The notes beneath the pieces were generated by a model that was given only the letters and a program-made list of their open reading frames with translations, searched no databases and had not been told where the DNA came from. Positions 35,601 to 44,429 of a stretch of DNA of 64,000 nt are shown in pieces (the stretch's first letter is position 1; the number at the start of each line of letters is the position of its first letter). The stretch is from Microvirga aerophila. Its GTDB lineage: Bacteria > Pseudomonadota > Alphaproteobacteria > Rhizobiales > Beijerinckiaceae. Made by a program: the position numbers and the translations under genes. The DNA lies in NCBI RefSeq assembly GCF_003332305.1, contig NZ_QOIO01000007.1, positions 62,001 through 126,000 on the forward strand. Direction: 5' to 3'.

Positions 35601-35637
35601 TTCGGCCATGCGCGTGGGACTCACGCGCATGGCCGAA
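35601..35637. terminator. 16-bp perfect hairpin after TRAP gene
   Basis: TTCGGCCATGCGCGTG, a 5-base loop, then its exact complement. It lies 10 bases after the TRAP-gene stop. No T-tract follows on the plus strand; on the minus strand CCATTTTG follows. A terminator or 3' stabilising hairpin is likely. Confidence 0.65.
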
Positions 35638-35750
35638 CGAAAATGCAGCGTTTTCGTTGCTTCTGTCGGTCGACGACACAGCCAGCCAGTCCGTTGCGGC
35701 TGCAACGCATCCGCGGTATTGGTTGCGCCGGCAACGGTTAAGGGGGCGCA

Positions 35751-36248
35751 ATGCAATCCCGTTCGACAGCCCGGAAGGAAGCCTCCCAGGCTCTGGTGGT
35801 TCTCGAGGATTTTCTGCCCTACCGGCTCAACGTTCTGGCTAGTTTGACGTCGAATGCGCTCGCGCGGATCTATGCAGAGCGGTTCGGCCTCACGATCCCG
35901 GGCTGGAGGGTGATCGCTACTCTCGGGCAATACGATGTACGCACTGCGCGGGATATCGCTGCCCACGGGGTCATGCACAAATCAACGATTTCGCGCGCCG
36001 TTTCGTCCCTGGAGCAACAGGGCCTCATCGTTCGCCACCCCAACCAGGATGACAGGCGCGAGGAGTTGCTCGCTCTCACGCCGGAAGGACGTGGCATCTA
36101 TGAGGCTCTCGCTCCGGAGGCCCTGGCTTTCGAAGAGCGTCTCGTCTCGATACTGACCCGGGCGGAGCAGGACATGCTTGCTGGAATTGTGGCCAAGCTC
36201 AGCGGCCATGCGCGATCTCTGGCGGCAGAGGAGAGGAAAGAGGCATGA
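35751..36248 (+). CDS. MarR-family transcriptional regulator
   Basis: A 165-residue winged-helix repressor-type protein. Helix-turn-helix: DVRTARDIAAHGVMHKSTIS then RAVSSLEQQGLIVRHPNQDD, with the wing DRREELLALTPEGRGIYEAL, all classical MarR. It overlaps maiA by four bases (ATGA), so it is coupled to the gene it probably controls. MarR proteins in similar loci respond to aromatic catabolites such as homogentisate; that ligand is inference here. The start at 35751 gives a normal length. Confidence 0.9.
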   Translation: MQSRSTARKEASQALVVLEDFLPYRLNVLASLTSNALARIYAERFGLTIPGWRVIATLGQYDVRTARDIAAHGVMHKSTISRAVSSLEQQGLIVRHPNQDDRREELLALTPEGRGIYEALAPEALAFEERLVSILTRAEQDMLAGIVAKLSGHARSLAAEERKEA

Positions 36249-36871
36249 AGCTCTACACCTATTTCCGTTCATCAGCGGCCTATCGGGTGCGAATCGCCCT
36301 CAACCTCAAGGGCGTCGCCTACGAGTCCATGCCGGTGAACCTCCTCAAGGGCGAGCATCGGGATGAGGCCTACCGAGTCGTCAATCCTCATGGCCGTCTT
36401 CCGGCGCTGGATCTCGGCGATACGGTCCTCGTCCAGTCTCCGGCGATCCTGGAATACCTCGATGAAGTCTACCCCGAGCCGCCATTGCTGCCGGGCGATC
36501 CGGTGCAGCGCGCCAGGATCCGCGCGGTTGCAAGTCTTGTCGGTTGCGACATCCACCCGCTCAACAATCTCGCCGTGCTCTCTTACATCAAGCGTCAGCT
36601 GGGCCACGATCAAGCCACGGTGGATGAATGGTACGCGCACTGGATCCACCAAGGCTTCGAGGCCATCGAGACCATGATCGAGCCGGGGCCTTTCGCCTTT
36701 GGCCCGCATCCGACGCTCGCCGACATTTATCTCGTGCCGCAGATCTTCAACGCACGACGGTTCAATATCCCGCTCGATGCCTATCCCAACATCGTCTCGG
36801 TGGAAGCGGCCTGCGCCGCGCAACCGGCCTTCCAGGAAGCCGCGCCGGCCCGCCAGCCCGACGCGGCCTGA
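36245..36871 (+). CDS. maiA: Maleylacetoacetate isomerase (zeta-class glutathione S-transferase)
   Basis: A 208-residue GST-fold enzyme that converts maleylacetoacetate to fumarylacetoacetate, the step before FAH. The N-terminal thioredoxin-like domain has FRSSAAYRVRIALNLKG (zeta-class SSxxxRVRI; the second-serine motif is altered to SSAAY), and VQSPAILEYLDEVYPEP binds the glutathione gamma-glutamyl part. The C-terminal helical domain has GCDIHPLNNLAVL and PTLADIYLVPQIFNARRF, typical zeta-class positions. It is coupled to the upstream MarR gene; a fumarylacetoacetate-hydrolase-like gene lies 2 kb away. Confidence 0.9.
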   Translation: MKLYTYFRSSAAYRVRIALNLKGVAYESMPVNLLKGEHRDEAYRVVNPHGRLPALDLGDTVLVQSPAILEYLDEVYPEPPLLPGDPVQRARIRAVASLVGCDIHPLNNLAVLSYIKRQLGHDQATVDEWYAHWIHQGFEAIETMIEPGPFAFGPHPTLADIYLVPQIFNARRFNIPLDAYPNIVSVEAACAAQPAFQEAAPARQPDAA

Positions 36872-37438
36872 CAGGGACTCGTCCAATAAGTCTGCACGAT
36901 GCTGTGATAGAGCGCGAAGGTGGCCACTGCAGCGTTGCGCTTTAGGCCTCGATTCGACACAGGGCAGGATAGTTCGGCCCCGATTCATGCGTTTGGAACT
37001 GGTTTTGCTCCACAGGCAGCAATGTGGTTATTCACAGCCTGACGTTGCGTAACTTTTCTTGTCGGGCCCCGATTCATGGGCAAAGAGTAGCAGGGTCGGC
37101 GAGCAAAAGTTGTTTTATCTTAAGGCTTTGTTAGGAAACTGGGTCAATCCTTTACGAAAGGTAAATAGTCCGGGTCTGTATCGTGGCCTTTGTGCAACAT
37201 GCCTTCGAAAAGCCCACGATCCTGCCCATTTTGCGCCTTCACTCGGTTGTTTGCGGGTTCGTGCTGGGTAATGTGGCTTCAGCGACGGGGGCACCCCGGT
37301 CGTGATTTGGTGATTGTCAGCCGCGAGGGCTGAGAGCGCCAAGTCCTAGGGGAAATGGGACGTGTTTTAGGCTTCGCAGAAGCTCTCGAGGCACAAAACC
37401 CGGCCCCCCAAGGGTCTCAAAAACTTTGGAGGTCAACC
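36872..37438. promoter_or_regulatory. Long intergenic region and leader before the porin gene
   Basis: These 567 bases hold no convincing gene. They contain a 14-base direct repeat (36976-36989 and 37065-37078), an AT-rich stretch at about 37040-37170 that is the likeliest promoter area, and a small hairpin TCAGCC-N5-GGCTGA at 37317-37333 that would lie in the mRNA leader. TTTGGAGG stands at 37425-37432 as a strong ribosome-binding site. A long regulated leader, or an unannotated small RNA, would fit a highly expressed outer-membrane protein. Confidence 0.55.
36976..37078. repeat. Pair of 14-base direct repeats
   Basis: GGCCCCGATTCATG occurs at 36976-36989 and again at 37065-37078, on the same strand and 89 bases apart (start to start). 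The spacing is about 8.5 helical turns. Both copies lie upstream of the AT-rich likely promoter of the porin gene and could be regulator binding sites. Confidence 0.6.
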
Positions 37439-38713
37439 ATGAAGCTCGTTAAGAGCCTTCTGCTCGGATCGGTCGCGGGTCTCGCCGCCGTTGCCGGGGC
37501 TCAGGCCGCCGATCTTCCCGTCGCGAAGGCTGCTCCCGTTGAGTACGTTCGCGTCTGCTCCACCTACGGTGCAGGCTTCTTCTACATCCCCGGCACCGAA
37601 ACCTGCCTCCGCGTCGGCGGCCGTGTTCGCGCCGACTATCTGTACGGCGAGCCGATTGACCGCGCTCAGGATGCCATCGGCTTCCGCGCCCGTGGCCGTC
37701 TGAACATCGACACCCGCACGGCAACGGCTTACGGCCTGCTGCGCGCCTACATCCGCTACGAGATCACCCGCTCGTCCGGCACGCCGTTCAACGGCGGCGC
37801 CGGCACGGTCGGCACCTCTCCCGACATCGCCCAGGCGTTCGTTCAGTTCGGCGGCCTCACCGCTGGTCGGGTCACCTCGTTCTTCTCGAACGGTGACCTG
37901 CCCACCGATCACATGGGCACCCTGCGCTTCGACGACGCTCCTGAAGTGAACCTGCTTGCCTACACCTTCTCGTTCGGCAACGGCTTCTCGGCCTCGATCT
38001 CGCTTGAAGACGGCATCGAGCGTCGCTCGGGCATCGTGAACCTCGCCACCGGTCTCCCCGAGACCTACGGCGGCCAGCGCGTTCCGGACGTGGTCGGCAA
38101 CTTCAAGTACACCGGCACCTGGGGTACGGCTCAGCTCTCCGGCGCGGTTCACCAGATCCGCACCAACACGGTTGCTGGCCCGAACGCTGACTTCGACACC
38201 GAATATGGCTTCGCCATCTCCGGTACCGTTGGCGTGAACCTGCCGATGCTCGGCGCTGGCGATGCCCTCTGGTTCGCTGCGACCTACGCTGACGGCGCTC
38301 CGGCTTACCTGAACGGCGGCCTCGCTGGCTCGGTCATCAGCCCGTTCGCTGCCTTCGAAAACGGCGGCGTTATCCTGGCTGACGGCACCGTTGATCCGGT
38401 GACCGGCAACTTCGAGAAGACCCGTGCTTGGGCCATCGCCGGTGGCCTGCGCCACTACTGGACCCCGCAGGTTCGTTCGAACATCTTCGGTTCGTACCTG
38501 GACTCGGATAGCCGTCTGGCGTTCAACACGGCAGGTGACTTCCGCGAGTACCGCCTTGGCGCCAACGTGTTCTGGCAGCCGGTTTCCGGCCTGGATCTCG
38601 GCGTCGAAGTGATCTACGCGAACGTCGATCTGCGTGGCACGACGGCTCTTGGCTTCCCGCTCCGCGAATCCACCGGCTGGGAAGGCCGCCTGCGCGTTCA
38701 GCGCGACTTCTAA
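37439..38713 (+). CDS. Omp2-type outer-membrane porin (Porin_2 family)
   Basis: A 424-residue outer-membrane porin. Signal peptide MKLVKSLLLGSVAGLAAVAG, cleaved near AQAA. Then the Porin_2 start: VEYVRVCSTYGAGFFYIPGT, ETCLRVGGRVRADYLYG with the two cysteines of the family, many alternating beta strands, and the C-terminal GWEGRLRVQRDF, whose final Phe is the Bam recognition residue. The codon use is strongly biased to a small preferred set, as expected for an abundant protein. GGAGG precedes ATG 37439. Single copy in this window, with its own terminator. Confidence 0.95.
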   Translation: MKLVKSLLLGSVAGLAAVAGAQAADLPVAKAAPVEYVRVCSTYGAGFFYIPGTETCLRVGGRVRADYLYGEPIDRAQDAIGFRARGRLNIDTRTATAYGLLRAYIRYEITRSSGTPFNGGAGTVGTSPDIAQAFVQFGGLTAGRVTSFFSNGDLPTDHMGTLRFDDAPEVNLLAYTFSFGNGFSASISLEDGIERRSGIVNLATGLPETYGGQRVPDVVGNFKYTGTWGTAQLSGAVHQIRTNTVAGPNADFDTEYGFAISGTVGVNLPMLGAGDALWFAATYADGAPAYLNGGLAGSVISPFAAFENGGVILADGTVDPVTGNFEKTRAWAIAGGLRHYWTPQVRSNIFGSYLDSDSRLAFNTAGDFREYRLGANVFWQPVSGLDLGVEVIYANVDLRGTTALGFPLRESTGWEGRLRVQRDF

Positions 38714-38738
38714 TCGGCTCAAACCGATTGGTTAGAGG

Positions 38739-38771
38739 AAACCCCGGTGGAAACACCGGGGTTTTCTTTTT
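38739..38771 (+). terminator. Strong intrinsic terminator of the porin gene
   Basis: Perfect 11-bp stem AAACCCCGGTG / CACCGGGGTTT with a GAAA tetraloop, followed by TCTTTTT. Located 26 bases after the stop. Confidence 0.95.
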
Positions 38772-38860
38772 GCCATAAGACCTTTTAGGGAAATGCCGGG
38801 TCCTGCCGCCGTTGAAGTCAACTGGCCGGATCGGGTTCGCAATGCTGGAAATGCCTTAGG

Positions 38861-39742
38861 CTAGGGACTCGCTTCAGCTGCTGCGATTAGCTCCTTGACG
38901 GCTGTGACCAGTTCACCCTCGATCGCCGGGGCGTGGCCCTGGTCGGGCACGGTGATGGCGGTCAAGCGCGGATGGCTTTCCCGCATGGCGGCCAGGGTCG
39001 AGGCGGCGAACAGGTCCGAATTCGCGCCGCGGATGGCCAGCACCGGGTAGGGGTTAAGTCCGCCAAACAGGGGCCAAAGGTCCGGAAGGGGCATCTCGAG
39101 GTCAAGGGCTTCCAGCGTCTTCATCAGATTGGGGTCGTAGTTGAGGACGATCCGATCGCCGTCCTCACGCCAGGTACCCCGCGCCAGCCTTTCCCACTGA
39201 TCGTCCGTCCAGCGGGGGAATTGGGCATCCGACATCTGCCTCAGGATATGCCCGGCTTCGCTCATTGTCCTAGGACTCGGCAGTTTGCCCACGTAGGAGC
39301 GGATGCGCATGAGGCCTTTTCCCTCGAGAACGGGCCCCACGTCATTGAGAACCGCCCCGGCAAGGCATGTCGGCCGGATCGCGCTCAGCGCCATGGTGAT
39401 GAGGCCGCCGCGCGACGTGCCGACGAAGATCGCTTTTTCGATGCCGGCGGCCGTGAGGACCTGAAGGGTATCGTTCAGTTCGACGCGAACGTCGTAATTC
39501 TGCCAGTTCTTGTCCCATTCGGACCGGCCGCGCCCCCGGTAGTCCAGGGCGAGCACCCGGCGCGGCCGGGTTTCATCCTGGCTCAGGGACTCGGCCAATT
39601 CGCTGAAATCCGCCGATGTGCGGGCCAATCCCGGAAGGCACACGACCGGAAGAGCATGGGTGGCTTCCGGTCCATAGTCACGGGCGTAAAGCCGCAAGCC
39701 ATCGGCTGCGGACACGAAAAGATCGCGGTAACGGCCGTTCAT
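38861..39742 (-). CDS. Alpha/beta hydrolase
   Basis: A 293-residue alpha/beta-hydrolase. The oxyanion region is VVCLPGLARTSADF, the nucleophile elbow is FVGTSRGGLITMAL (Ser within G-x-S-x-G), the acid is probably in LAIRGANSDLF and the catalytic His in DQGHAPAIEG near the C-terminus. A DYRGRGRSEWD loop after strand 4 is typical. No signal peptide, so cytoplasmic. Substrate unassigned. It is the downstream neighbour of slt on the same strand, separated by 39 bases. Confidence 0.88.
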   Translation of the reverse strand: MNGRYRDLFVSAADGLRLYARDYGPEATHALPVVCLPGLARTSADFSELAESLSQDETRPRRVLALDYRGRGRSEWDKNWQNYDVRVELNDTLQVLTAAGIEKAIFVGTSRGGLITMALSAIRPTCLAGAVLNDVGPVLEGKGLMRIRSYVGKLPSPRTMSEAGHILRQMSDAQFPRWTDDQWERLARGTWREDGDRIVLNYDPNLMKTLEALDLEMPLPDLWPLFGGLNPYPVLAIRGANSDLFAASTLAAMRESHPRLTAITVPDQGHAPAIEGELVTAVKELIAAAEASP

Positions 39743-39781
39743 TGGTCTTCCTGATATCGCCCCTGGGGCGGCGATCCTGCC

Positions 39782-41839
39782 TCAATAATCGGGCTGTGTC
39801 GCCTCCACCGTCACCGGTGTCGCGCCGCCATCGAGCCGCTGCCTGTATACGAGCAGGTTCTCCATCACGCGCTGAACGTAGTTGCGGGTCTCGTGGAACG
39901 GAATGCGCTCGATCCAGTCGACCACGTCCACGTGGGGCTTGCGGGGATCCCCGTAGGCGTCGATCCATTTCTTCACGTTGCCGCCGCCTGCATTGTAGGA
40001 CGCAAAGGCCAGAATATGGGAGCCTTTCCAGTCCTCCATCAACTCGCCCAGGTGGGCCGACCCGAGCTTGGCGTTGTAGGACGGATCCTCCACCAGCCGA
40101 TCGAGGTTGAAGCCGACGCCGAAGCGTTGGGCCGTTCTTTTGGCCGTTGCCGGCATGAGCTGCATCAGGCCCCGGGCCCCTGCGCTCGAAACAGCCCGTG
40201 GGTTGAAGGCGCTTTCCTGCCGGGCAATGGCATAAACCATCGCGGGCTCGACCTCGTCCCCGACACGCTCGAATTCCGGGATGGCCGAGACAGGGTAGGC
40301 ATGGACATCGAGCGGGAAGCCGCGCTGCATCGCGATCTTGCCGATGGCCAGAACGGCCCGGGGATTTTTCTCGGCGGATGCCAGGGCCGCCAAGGCGTCG
40401 AGGTGGCTCGGATCGGTCAGGCCCTGGGCCAACTCGCTATAAAGACTGAGCGTGAGCTCCGGTTCTTCGATCTGCTGCAGAAGCCGAACCGCCTGAATCG
40501 GCGCGAGAGCCTCGAAGGCCCTGCGGCCGTCCCCGGTCAAGGGATCGACGGACCGCAGAAGGATCTTCTGTCCCAGCTTCTCCTTGGAGAGTTGGCCGTA
40601 ATAGGTCGTGGGGTTGTCCGCCGCGCGCTCGTAGAAAAGCTTGGCGTCCTGGGGGGAGCCGCTGGCCTCCGCCGCACGGCCCTGCCAATAGGCCACGCGC
40701 GAGATGGAAATCGGACTGGATGCGGTCTTGGCCACGGTGGCGAAATGCTCAGCGGCCGCCGAAGCGTTATTGAGGAAACGCAGGGCAATCCAGCCTGCGT
40801 GGAATTCGGCCTCGATCTGCTGCACCGGGCTTTCCGCCACGTGGTTTCGGGCAACCTCATAAGCCAGTTGGGCGTCGCCCTTATCCAGAAGATCGCGGGT
40901 GATCCGGCGCTGCTCCGCCCACCATTCATCCCCGTCGACTCGCGCTTCGTGATCGCGCGGGGCCTGCTTGATGACGGTAGCCGCCTCGATCAGCTTGTTC
41001 GACCGGCGCAGGAAGAGCGCCCGGGAGAACATGTAAGAGGCGTCCTTGCGCAAGTCCGCCGGCACGGACCCGAATACCTTTTCGGCAGCCTTTTTACCCT
41101 GGAAGCTCCCCATGCGGGCCTTCACCAGGCTCGCATATGGCTTGCCGGCATAACCGGCGGCCCGGGTGGCCGCGCCCCAGTTCTCCTTGTGCAGCAGCCG
41201 CTCCATCCGGTAGCGATGGTCGGCCTCGGTCAGAACGCCCGGAAACCGGTCGAGGATGCGACTTTCCATGTCATTGCCGAAAGTGTCCTCCCGCCAGACA
41301 TGCCTGATCTGGGCTTGGGCCTCCTGGTCGGCCCCATCCGCCTTCAGGGCGAAGGCGAGCGCGATCCGGCCGGAGGCGGACATGGGCGGCTGCGTGGCGA
41401 AATAGGCGCGAACCTCCGACGAAGCCTTGCGCTCCGTCAGAAGCGCCTCTTCGGTTCTCCTGCGGGTCTGGCTCGACGCGGGCCAGTCCGGGTAATCCTG
41501 CCGGAACGCCATGAGCCGGTCGAACTTCATGGGGATGCCGGCCTTGATGGCGAACCATTCCGCCAGCGCCATCGCGCCGGGCTGGGCCAGCTTGGATTTC
41601 AAAATCGCTGCCTCGGTCCAGTCGTTGCCTCGGTAGGCTTTGAAGATCAGCGGCAGGTAGTCCAAATCCCCCAAGGGCTCGCTGAGCGGGACATAGCTGG
41701 CCTCGATCGAGCCCGTGACCGCCACATCCGGAAACGGCGGCCGGGGAGGGCCCTCATTCGCCTGAACCGGCAGCATCGAGAGTTGGGCAAGCGCTGCCGA
41801 CGCCAAAAGGTGCGTAACGAGGCGTGTTCCGAGGCTCAT
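39782..41839 (-). CDS. slt: Soluble lytic murein transglycosylase
   Basis: A 685-residue periplasmic muramidase that cleaves the MurNAc-GlcNAc bond with 1,6-anhydro product. The signal peptide is within the first 28 residues ([20 protein letters not shown]). A long superhelical alpha-domain fills most of the protein, and the C-terminal SLT domain begins at about 535: [20 protein letters not shown] with the catalytic Glu, [17 protein letters not shown], and [15 protein letters not shown]. The start at 41839 follows GGGGGA. Transcribed divergently from dapA. Confidence 0.92.
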   Translation of the reverse strand: MSLGTRLVTHLLASAALAQLSMLPVQANEGPPRPPFPDVAVTGSIEASYVPLSEPLGDLDYLPLIFKAYRGNDWTEAAILKSKLAQPGAMALAEWFAIKAGIPMKFDRLMAFRQDYPDWPASSQTRRRTEEALLTERKASSEVRAYFATQPPMSASGRIALAFALKADGADQEAQAQIRHVWREDTFGNDMESRILDRFPGVLTEADHRYRMERLLHKENWGAATRAAGYAGKPYASLVKARMGSFQGKKAAEKVFGSVPADLRKDASYMFSRALFLRRSNKLIEAATVIKQAPRDHEARVDGDEWWAEQRRITRDLLDKGDAQLAYEVARNHVAESPVQQIEAEFHAGWIALRFLNNASAAAEHFATVAKTASSPISISRVAYWQGRAAEASGSPQDAKLFYERAADNPTTYYGQLSKEKLGQKILLRSVDPLTGDGRRAFEALAPIQAVRLLQQIEEPELTLSLYSELAQGLTDPSHLDALAALASAEKNPRAVLAIGKIAMQRGFPLDVHAYPVSAIPEFERVGDEVEPAMVYAIARQESAFNPRAVSSAGARGLMQLMPATAKRTAQRFGVGFNLDRLVEDPSYNAKLGSAHLGELMEDWKGSHILAFASYNAGGGNVKKWIDAYGDPRKPHVDVVDWIERIPFHETRNYVQRVMENLLVYRQRLDGGATPVTVEATQPDY

Positions 41840-42025
41840 GAAGTCCCCCACAAATCTCTCAAGTGCCGTCGCGAGCATGATTGTGACGACGTTTCTCTTG
41901 AGGAAACACTAACTGCCGGGCTAGGACAACAGGCCAAAAGGCAGTTTGCGCGCAAGCGCCGCAGCCCCTATGTGTTAAACCCTTATACTCTCCAGGCCCT
42001 GGCGCACCGTTTTCGAGGATTTTTC

Positions 42026-42910
42026 ATGACCCAGTTCAAAGGCTCCATCACGGCTCTCGTGACCCCCTTCAAGGATGGAGCCGTGGACGAGAAAGCGTTC
42101 CGGGCCTTCATCAACTGGCAGATCGAGAACGGCACCAACGGCCTCGTACCCGTGGGCACGACGGGCGAGAGCCCCACGTTGAGCCACAAGGAGCATGAGC
42201 GGGTCGTCGAGATCTGCGTTGACGAGGCGAAGGGAAGGGTGCCGGTCATCGCCGGCGCCGGCTCCAACAGCACCTCCGAGGCGGTGGCCTTCGCCCGGCA
42301 TGCGGAGAAGGTTGGGGCGGACGCCGTTCTGGTCGTGACGCCCTACTACAACAAGCCCACGCAGGAAGGCCTTTATCAGCACTACAAGGCCATCAACGAC
42401 GCCATCGGCATTCCGATCATCATCTACAACATTCCGGGCCGGTCCGTCATCGACATGTCGGTCGACACCATGGCGCGGCTCTACGAGCTCAAGAACATCG
42501 CCGGCGTAAAGGATGCGACGGCCAACATGGCCCGCGTCAGCCAGCAGCGAAAGGCCATGGGGCCGGACTTCATCCTGCTCTCGGGCGAGGATGCGACGGC
42601 GCTTGGCTTCATGGCCCATGGCGGCCATGGCTGCATCTCGGTCACGTCGAACGTGGCGCCCGCCCTTTGCGCCGAGATGCAGAAGGCCTGCCTCGAAGGC
42701 GATTTCGCATCGGCCCTCAAGGTGCAGGATCGCCTCATGCCCCTGCATGAATCTCTTTTCATCGAGACCAATCCGTCCCCCGTGAAGTATGCCGCCTCCG
42801 TGCTCGGCCTCATGGAAGACACGGTGCGCCTGCCCATGATCCCGGTCTCGGAGGGCACCAAGCAGGCCGTCCGTTCGGCCATGGTGCACGCGGGCCTGAT
42901 CAACGCTTGA
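42026..42910 (+). CDS. dapA: 4-hydroxy-tetrahydrodipicolinate synthase
   Basis: A 294-residue TIM-barrel aldolase that condenses pyruvate with aspartate semialdehyde, the first committed step of lysine and diaminopimelate synthesis. [14 protein letters not shown] holds the phosphate-like/pyruvate loop, [17 protein letters not shown] the Tyr of the catalytic triad, and [14 protein letters not shown] the Schiff-base Lys. The reading frame is open far upstream, but [15 protein letters not shown] is the family start and normal length results. A TATACT box at 41984-41989 could be its -10 element. smpB follows after five bases. Confidence 0.95.
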   Translation: MTQFKGSITALVTPFKDGAVDEKAFRAFINWQIENGTNGLVPVGTTGESPTLSHKEHERVVEICVDEAKGRVPVIAGAGSNSTSEAVAFARHAEKVGADAVLVVTPYYNKPTQEGLYQHYKAINDAIGIPIIIYNIPGRSVIDMSVDTMARLYELKNIAGVKDATANMARVSQQRKAMGPDFILLSGEDATALGFMAHGGHGCISVTSNVAPALCAEMQKACLEGDFASALKVQDRLMPLHESLFIETNPSPVKYAASVLGLMEDTVRLPMIPVSEGTKQAVRSAMVHAGLINA

Positions 42911-42915
42911 ATGTG

Positions 42916-43389
42916 ATGAAGAACGATCCGAAGAACACGAACCGCGTCGTCGCCGACAACAGGAAGGCGAGGTTCAACTACGAGATCATGGACACCTACG
43001 AGGCCGGCATCTCGCTGACCGGAACCGAAGTCAAATCCCTGCGCGAGGGGAAGGCAACCATCGGTGAGGCCTATGCGGGCCCGTCGGGGGACGAGATCTT
43101 TCTCTTCAACGCCTATATCCCCGAATACCTGCAGGCCAACCGTTTCAATCACGAGACGCGGCGGCCTCGGAGACTGCTCCTCCACAAGCGCCAGATCAAC
43201 AAGCTGATCGGCGCGACCCAACGGGAGGGGTTCACGGTGATCCCGCTCAAGATCTACTTCAACGATCGCGGCAGGGCGAAGGTCGAACTCGGCCTCGGGC
43301 GCGGCAAGAAGCTCCACGACAAGCGTGAGGCCGAGAAGGAGCGGAGCTGGAACCGGGAAAAGGCCCGCCTCATGCGGGACAAGGGCTGA
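42916..43389 (+). CDS. smpB: SsrA-binding protein SmpB
   Basis: A 157-residue OB-fold protein that delivers tmRNA to stalled ribosomes. Family landmarks: [39 protein letters not shown], and the basic C-terminal tail [20 protein letters not shown], which becomes helical in the mRNA channel. ATG 42916 gives the usual length; a TTG three codons earlier is less likely. It lies five bases behind dapA, in the same transcription unit, as in many Rhizobiales. tmRNA itself is not in the window. Confidence 0.95.
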   Translation: MKNDPKNTNRVVADNRKARFNYEIMDTYEAGISLTGTEVKSLREGKATIGEAYAGPSGDEIFLFNAYIPEYLQANRFNHETRRPRRLLLHKRQINKLIGATQREGFTVIPLKIYFNDRGRAKVELGLGRGKKLHDKREAEKERSWNREKARLMRDKG

Positions 43390-43420
43390 GAGCCCAACGC
43401 AGCTCGATGCATAGACCGTC

Positions 43421-43443
43421 ATGGCCGGGGCAACCCCGGCCAT
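43421..43443. repeat. Palindromic repeat, ATGGCCGGGG type
   Basis: Perfect 10-bp stem ATGGCCGGGG / CCCCGGCCAT with a 3-base loop, 31 bases after the smpB stop. No T-tract. The core is the same as in 32518-32540. Confidence 0.65.
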
Positions 43444-43481
43444 CGTTGCTTAAAAGGCCAGTGCTTGGGTAAGAAACGCGA

Positions 43482-43504
43482 ATGCCCGGCACGTGGCCGG
43501 GCAT
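43482..43504. repeat. Palindromic repeat, ATGCCCGGC type
   Basis: Perfect 9-bp stem ATGCCCGGC / GCCGGGCAT with a 5-base loop, 38 bases after the preceding palindrome and 25 bases before the convergent NYN stop. Probably another member of the same dispersed family; may act as a bidirectional terminator. Confidence 0.6.
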
Positions 43505-43529
43505 GAAGCGGGCAAGTTCCTCGTGGTCT

Positions 43530-44186
43530 TTAGACCTCGAAATCGTCGTCCTGCGGCTGACGGATGCCATAACGGCGCTCCAAACCGCCGCTCTGCGGCG
43601 GCTGGGGACGGGAGCGCTCCGGGCGCTCATGGTTGTCGCCGGGATTCCGCTGAGGGCGGTCGGAAGGGTCGCGCCCGATCCGGGAGGCCAGCTGCGATAG
43701 ATCCAGGAACTCGTCGGCCTGACGGCGCAGCTCGTCCGCCACCATCGGCGGCTGGGTGGTCACCGTCGAGGCGACCGAGACGCGGACGCCACGGCGCTGC
43801 ATGGCCTCCACCAGGGACCGGAAATCGCCGTCGCCCGAGAACAGGACCATGTGGTCGATGTAAGGGGCAAGTTCGAGCGCATCGATGGCGAGCTCGATGT
43901 CCATGTTGCCCTTCACCTTGCGGCGGCCGGTCGAGTCGACGAACTCCTTGGTGGGCTTCGTCACGACCCGGTAGCCATTGTAGTCGAGCCAATCGATCAG
44001 CGGGCGGATGGATGAGTATTCTTGGTCTTCGACCAGAGCCGTATAGTAGAAAGCTCGCACCAGGGTGCCGCGGCTCTGAAATTCCTTAAGCAAACGCTTA
44101 TAGTCGATATCAAAGCCAAGTGTTTTCGTCGTAGCGTAAAGGTTGGCTCCATCGATGAAGAGCGCGATCCGTTGTTGGCCTGACAT
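43530..44186 (-). CDS. NYN-domain (LabA/DUF88) protein
   Basis: A 218-residue protein with a PIN-like NYN nuclease fold: RIALFIDGANLYATTKTLGF supplies the first catalytic Asp, KVKGNMDIELAIDALELAPY the second acidic cluster and HMVLFSGDGDFRSLVEAMQR the third, as in ribonucleases of the LabA/DUF88 family. The C-terminal 50 residues are Pro/Arg/Gln-rich and probably disordered (RSRPQPPQSGG). It often neighbours rpoZ/rsh and smpB in Rhizobiales, and both are nearby here. RNA substrate unknown. ATG 44186 is the family N-terminus MSGQQRIALFIDG. Confidence 0.88.
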   Translation of the reverse strand: MSGQQRIALFIDGANLYATTKTLGFDIDYKRLLKEFQSRGTLVRAFYYTALVEDQEYSSIRPLIDWLDYNGYRVVTKPTKEFVDSTGRRKVKGNMDIELAIDALELAPYIDHMVLFSGDGDFRSLVEAMQRRGVRVSVASTVTTQPPMVADELRRQADEFLDLSQLASRIGRDPSDRPQRNPGDNHERPERSRPQPPQSGGLERRYGIRQPQDDDFEV

Positions 44187-44429
44187 AACTATTCTCTGAG
44201 TGGATCCGGCTGGGCTTCGCAAGAAGCCTGTTTAGCAGAGCGGCATCAAAATTCTTCGCAAATGAAATATTTTGCGTGATCGTTTTACGGCGTTTCCAAA
44301 AACAGGCGGCTTGAAACCCATCAGATGAGTAAAAAACTGCAACGCCAATAGTAAAACGGCGCTACGTTAATGTGTCAAGTTTATGGCAGGTCACAGGTCA
44401 AGTGTTTTGTGAAACAGTAAACAGCTATT

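Noticed and set aside
39893-42025. An upstream extension of the dapA frame by about 710 codons
   Set aside because: It is antisense to slt. The DapA family start [15 protein letters not shown] lies at 42026 and gives the usual length.
43421-43504. Two palindromes in succession as a possible CRISPR array
   Set aside because: There are only two unequal palindromes, no spacers of constant length and no cas gene nearby.
44187-44429. AT-rich gap between NYN and pyrE as a small gene or RNA
   Set aside because: I see no start with a ribosome-binding site, no tRNA-like elements and no stable hairpin by eye. It is probably the promoter region of the NYN gene.
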